Below, piece by piece: positions 60,746-64,000 of a DNA stretch of 64,000 bases. Location of the stretch: contig CM119266.1 in assembly GCA_051294375.1 (NCBI GenBank), positions 4,106,931-4,170,930 of the forward strand. Direction: 5' to 3'. The position numbers and the translations under genes were made by a program. A model generated the notes under the pieces. The model saw only the letters and a program-made list of their open reading frames with translations, had not been told where the DNA came from and made no database searches. The stretch is from Paraspadella gotoi. Its lineage: Eukaryota; Chaetognatha. Every line of letters begins with the position of its first letter. Position 1 is the first letter of the stretch.

Positions 60746-62161
60746 TCATCCGAAGGTGCGGACGAAGACGACGACGACGACGAGGAGGACCAACCAAGTC
60801 CGCCTGCCGTCTACACGGGAAAACTTCCTCCTCGTAAAGCGAGAAATCCTCCCCTAGGTTCGTACAGGGGTCGCTCCATCGGACGAGGAGGGGGTTTCCC
60901 GCCAAGGACGGACAAGCGGGCGGGCCCACCGCCGCCGCACCAGGGATGGCCACCGCCGCCGCCGCCGATGGTCGGAGGCATGACGATCACGATGGGACCG
61001 GACGGAACGGCGCCGTCGCCCGGCGCCAATGTGACGATCACGAGAGCGAGCAGAATCGCGGAGGGAGACGGAGACGACGAAGGACTCCGCCCATGGGACG
61101 ACGAGGGCGTGACGGCGTCGAAATTCTCCTCGCGTATTTCTGAAGAGATGTTGGCGGCCGACATCAGAGAAACGAGCATCAACTGCGAAGGAAACGAAGA
61201 AGAAAGAATTTATCCTCCGCCGATGAAGAAAAATATAGATCCACTCATCGATAGCGTCAACGAACAGTTGGTCAGCATCGAGGAAATTCTTAATCAACAA
61301 AACAAAAATAGATCAGACAAATCAGTCGAAGCCAGAGACGATGATGATGATGATGATTCCGACGTCGTTTCGACCCGCGACGCTGGAACCACGCCGCCCC
61401 CGCAGTCGCCGCCGCAGCTGCTGACCGAAAACGACGCGATCGTTCTCCCGACGGTCGTGACTCGCTCAATGTCCGACGACAATCTCTTCGTCGGACGTCC
61501 TCGACATTATTTGGAGGAAGACGACGACTTCGCCAGATTCCAACTTCAATTCTCTCGACGATTCGAAGACGATGAAGAGTCGCTGGAAGAGAGTCGCGTC
61601 GCCACGCCCCCTTTTCCCCTCGACCTGGACGAATTCGGCAACGAATGTTCCCGATACGACGATCCGCTCAGCGCCGACGATCAAATCTACACCGACGAAG
61701 ACGACGAGTTGCCAGACGACGATCTCCGTCGAGACATCGAGGCATTGAGGAGAACCAAAGCTCGTTACGACGCTTTCTTCGACGAGATCAGTCGATCTCT
61801 CTACGACAGCGGGAACGCCTCTCTCGGTCCCGCAGCGCAGCGCGGCGGCAGCACCGCCTCCAACACCCACCACGACGTCTCCACCGCCAGTTTCTCGAGC
61901 GGAACGCGGGACGACAGCCTCGAGGACGCGTTGGACTCGGCGGAAGGAAAACGAAAAGATCGAGCGAGAAGAATTATGCAGACGAGAACGGGGAGTTACG
62001 AGGAGAGGCTGCTCGAGGATCTCGACGGCGTCAGGTCGGAATCCAAGAGGAATTCTCTGGAGATGAAATACAAGTTACCAGGATTCTGTCGGGACGCCCA
62101 CGTCACAACGGGATCTCTGCCCGTCAACACTTCCGAGTTTCTTTACGACGGGCAGTTTTGA
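60746..62161 (+). CDS. In-frame continuation of the Ig receptor's cytoplasmic tail after a single TGA
   Basis: 471 codons in the same frame as the Ig protein, ending in TGA at 62159-62161. Directly after the first stop it reads SSEGADEDDDDDEEDQPSPP, then a Pro/Gly-rich block (GPPPPHQGWPPPPPM). Next come an acidic, Ser-rich region, a helical stretch (DPLIDSVNEQLVSIEEILNQ), Asp/Glu-rich stretches and a C-terminus YKLPGFCRDAHVTTGSLPVN. Codon use is that of the genes here. Composition runs smoothly across the stop, so this looks like the rest of one tail rather than a separate gene. An internal ATG at 60968 could start a 397-residue protein. Stop readthrough, an assembly base error or an allelic nonsense change are all possible. 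Confidence 0.7.
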   Translation, partial: SSEGADEDDDDDEEDQPSPPAVYTGKLPPRKARNPPLGSYRGRSIGRGGGFPPRTDKRAGPPPPHQGWPPPPPPMVGGMTITMGPDGTAPSPGANVTITRASRIAEGDGDDEGLRPWDDEGVTASKFSSRISEEMLAADIRETSINCEGNEEERIYPPPMKKNIDPLIDSVNEQLVSIEEILNQQNKNRSDKSVEARDDDDDDDSDVVSTRDAGTTPPPQSPPQLLTENDAIVLPTVVTRSMSDDNLFVGRPRHYLEEDDDFARFQLQFSRRFEDDEESLEESRVATPPFPLDLDEFGNECSRYDDPLSADDQIYTDEDDELPDDDLRRDIEALRRTKARYDAFFDEISRSLYDSGNASLGPAAQRGGSTASNTHHDVSTASFSSGTRDDSLEDALDSAEGKRKDRARRIMQTRTGSYEERLLEDLDGVRSESKRNSLEMKYKLPGFCRDAHVTTGSLPVNTSEFLYDGQF

Positions 62162-63902
62162 TAAGACAGTACGGGATCGATTTTTAATTATAACGGAAAA
62201 AAAAATTACTCATTTATAATTGTATTATTCTTAAATTTATTAATCAAGCGCTAATTTTATGCGGGTGCTTTTTTACCGGTATCTGCTAAAAGTCCTACAG
62301 ACAACTTGTAATCGACAAACGACTTATTTTTAAAATTTTTACTCACGTTACATTTACAATTATAGGGTTTTACGCCTTTTTCTTTAGTTAGGTCAGTAGT
62401 TATAGCCTTTCAAGAACGCCGCTAATAAGTTTTAGATACATGGTGCTTGTAATGAATACCTTCCATTTCATCTGCAATTGCTCTTGCTAGATTTTCCAGT
62501 GATTTCATATTTTTTTGGTTTGTTATAATTTCCGTAGGATTTATGAGAGTTTTCATAATTACCAAAAGTAAATCTCATCCAATGTGCCGCGAGGGTCTCT
62601 TTGAACTAATATAATCTTAAAATAACATTGAAAAGAAATTTGCTTGATAAACTTATATAAATCGAGTCTTTTGTCAAAATTTTAAATTCCGATCTTTTTA
62701 TTTTCTTTGTGCAGTAGTTTTTTCTTGTTCCCCTTCCCTTACTAATTATTTTCATTCTTTATTGTGATCTTCCGGTGAAAAATTTTCCTGTTAGAACCTG
62801 CATTTCTGCATCTTTAATGACTTCCATTAGATCCTTCTATTCGGCATTAATGTCCAGCAGGCATTTGTGGTTTTTAGCTGTGTGTGTCACACGTTTTTGT
62901 GTCTGTTTTTTCATCTCGTAATGACTAATTATTTTCAAGTATTTACTGGGATTTTAAAATAGATTTTGTGCGATACCAAAGCTAAACTTTATAGTGAGCC
63001 TTGCGCAGATATTTTTTATTAACAACCGTTTCTATAAAAATTAGCTTACATAAAAATGCTTTATAGATTATTACAGACTATATATACAAAGTTTGGCACA
63101 AAAGGATTAAATTATACAGTATACATTATACGATTTTATGTAACGCATTTACAAAATTCAATTTTTACAATCGTCTTCATACGTACATTTGCAACATTTT
63201 TTTATAGCTGAAAAAGCTGATATTTCAGCTTTGGTAAACCATTTTCGTGGGTTGACATGGTTCTTTCACACGTTGTTTGTAGGTTGTTAGTTTGTACCAT
63301 TTTCATGTTAATGATATTTATTGTTTAATGATTTTAGGTACAATTGGATACGCTAACGTCCTATTTAGTATACGCTCATAACAGCTATTTATTTTACGAA
63401 TATTAATTATTTTCAATGATCTCTGCTGCCTCTGTACTGTTATTTTTAAGTTGTCCATATTTATAGTCGTTACATTTTTCCATCAAAACATCTGCCACGA
63501 ATACAATCACTTTCATTAAAACAAATTAAAGTAATTTAAAATAAATTTGATTTACTATTTTGTTACTATATTAAATGAATATAATTAAATATACGACCGT
63601 AATTACAATTTTTAGTGCTTTAAAACTGAATGAGATCAAAAGGACCTAGTATTTGAAATCATATTGATTTTAGTTTATAATTATAAATTGTCATTTTATT
63701 CTTAATGATCTCAACTTGGTGCTTATTCGCCACGTTATTCTATACTCATATTATATTCGATAATCGATACTTTTGGCCCCAAATTTCGGTTCAATCGGTG
63801 CTCGAATTGTCTGCACAATTCGAACGAGTAAAATTTTTATACAAATTTTTCATCCTTACATCTAAACTTTTTATCTAGTTATGTGATATTGTCAAAAACA
63901 AA
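62162..63902. other. AT-rich intergenic DNA
   Basis: 1.7 kb with no coding-like frame, no long repeat and no GC island. It holds the 3' UTR of the Ig gene at the left and presumably the promoter and 5' UTR of the next gene at the right. Confidence 0.6.
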
Positions 63903-64000
63903 ATGGTGGACGAAGAGGTTTTACCATTGGATCGACAGAGGGTGTCTCGCCCATCGTCGACGATCAACTCCGTCTCTTCGGACACTCTTCCCGCTCTTCA
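63903..64000 (+). CDS. Start of a gene running off the right edge
   Basis: The ATG at 63903-63905 (caaaATGG) begins a frame that is open to the window end: MVDEEVLPLDRQRVSRPSST, then INSVSSDTLPALH. The GC-rich, codon-like sequence after AT-rich DNA marks it as real coding start. Too short to assign a family. Confidence 0.6.
   Translation, partial: MVDEEVLPLDRQRVSRPSSTINSVSSDTLPAL

Noticed and set aside
60519-60857. 112-codon basic frame overlapping the Ig receptor tail
   Set aside because: A shadow in another frame of GC-rich coding sequence. The receptor frame has the better codon pattern and continues on both sides.

Overview
The window is nuclear DNA of an animal, most likely a bilaterian invertebrate. 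Evidence: a Hedgehog gene with the canonical N-signal and Hint exons, a gene for an axonemal dynein protein, spliceosomal introns with GT/AG boundaries, GC-rich exons in AT-rich noncoding DNA, and very heavy (GA)n/(CT)n microsatellite loading. The phylum cannot be fixed from this sequence. Three gaps of exactly 25 N, a 7-kb near-duplicate full of one-base indels, and a head-to-head palindrome suggest a long-read assembly with unpolished segments. Coding models were built by hand from reading frames, splice sites and intron phases, and all phases were checked for continuity.

Layout. 1-22.4 kb is the hedgehog (hh) locus, plus strand. Exon 2 (signalling domain) is at 6462-6723 and the intact Hint/autoprocessing exon at 20797-21476. 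They are separated by a 14-kb intron that holds a second, indel-ridden copy of exon 3 and its flanks. Exon 1 is not visible. 22.4-31.6 kb is gene-poor and repeat-rich: a 1-kb foldback element, minisatellites, telomere-like tracts and microsatellites, with two weak exon candidates. 31.6-45.5 kb is DNAI7/CASC1 (plus), about 28 coding exons and 999 residues, with an alternative terminal exon and a tRNA-like SINE in introns. 45.8-49.3 kb (minus) encodes a 539-residue ZU5-UPA-death-domain protein. 49.5-51.1 kb (minus) is RBM17/SPF45, 423 residues, four exons. 52.3-58.9 kb (plus) is the ceramide transfer protein CERT1, 718 residues, sixteen exons, with PH, FFAT and START regions. 59.5-62.2 kb (plus) is a single-exon two-Ig-domain membrane protein whose frame continues for 471 codons past one in-frame TGA. 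The first 32 codons of another plus-strand gene may begin at 63903.

How the genes relate. Nothing indicates a shared pathway. The right half is a compact set of conserved housekeeping and ciliary genes: DNAI7 and the ZU5 gene are tail-to-tail about 330 bp apart, the ZU5 gene and RBM17 are head-to-tail about 205 bp apart, and RBM17 and CERT1 are head-to-head across a 1.2-kb shared upstream region. The most unusual items are the in-frame TGA in the Ig receptor, the compact ZU5-UPA-death-domain protein, the DNAI7 start codon sitting exactly on an exon edge, and the hh exon-3 duplication, which I think is more probably an assembly artefact than biology.
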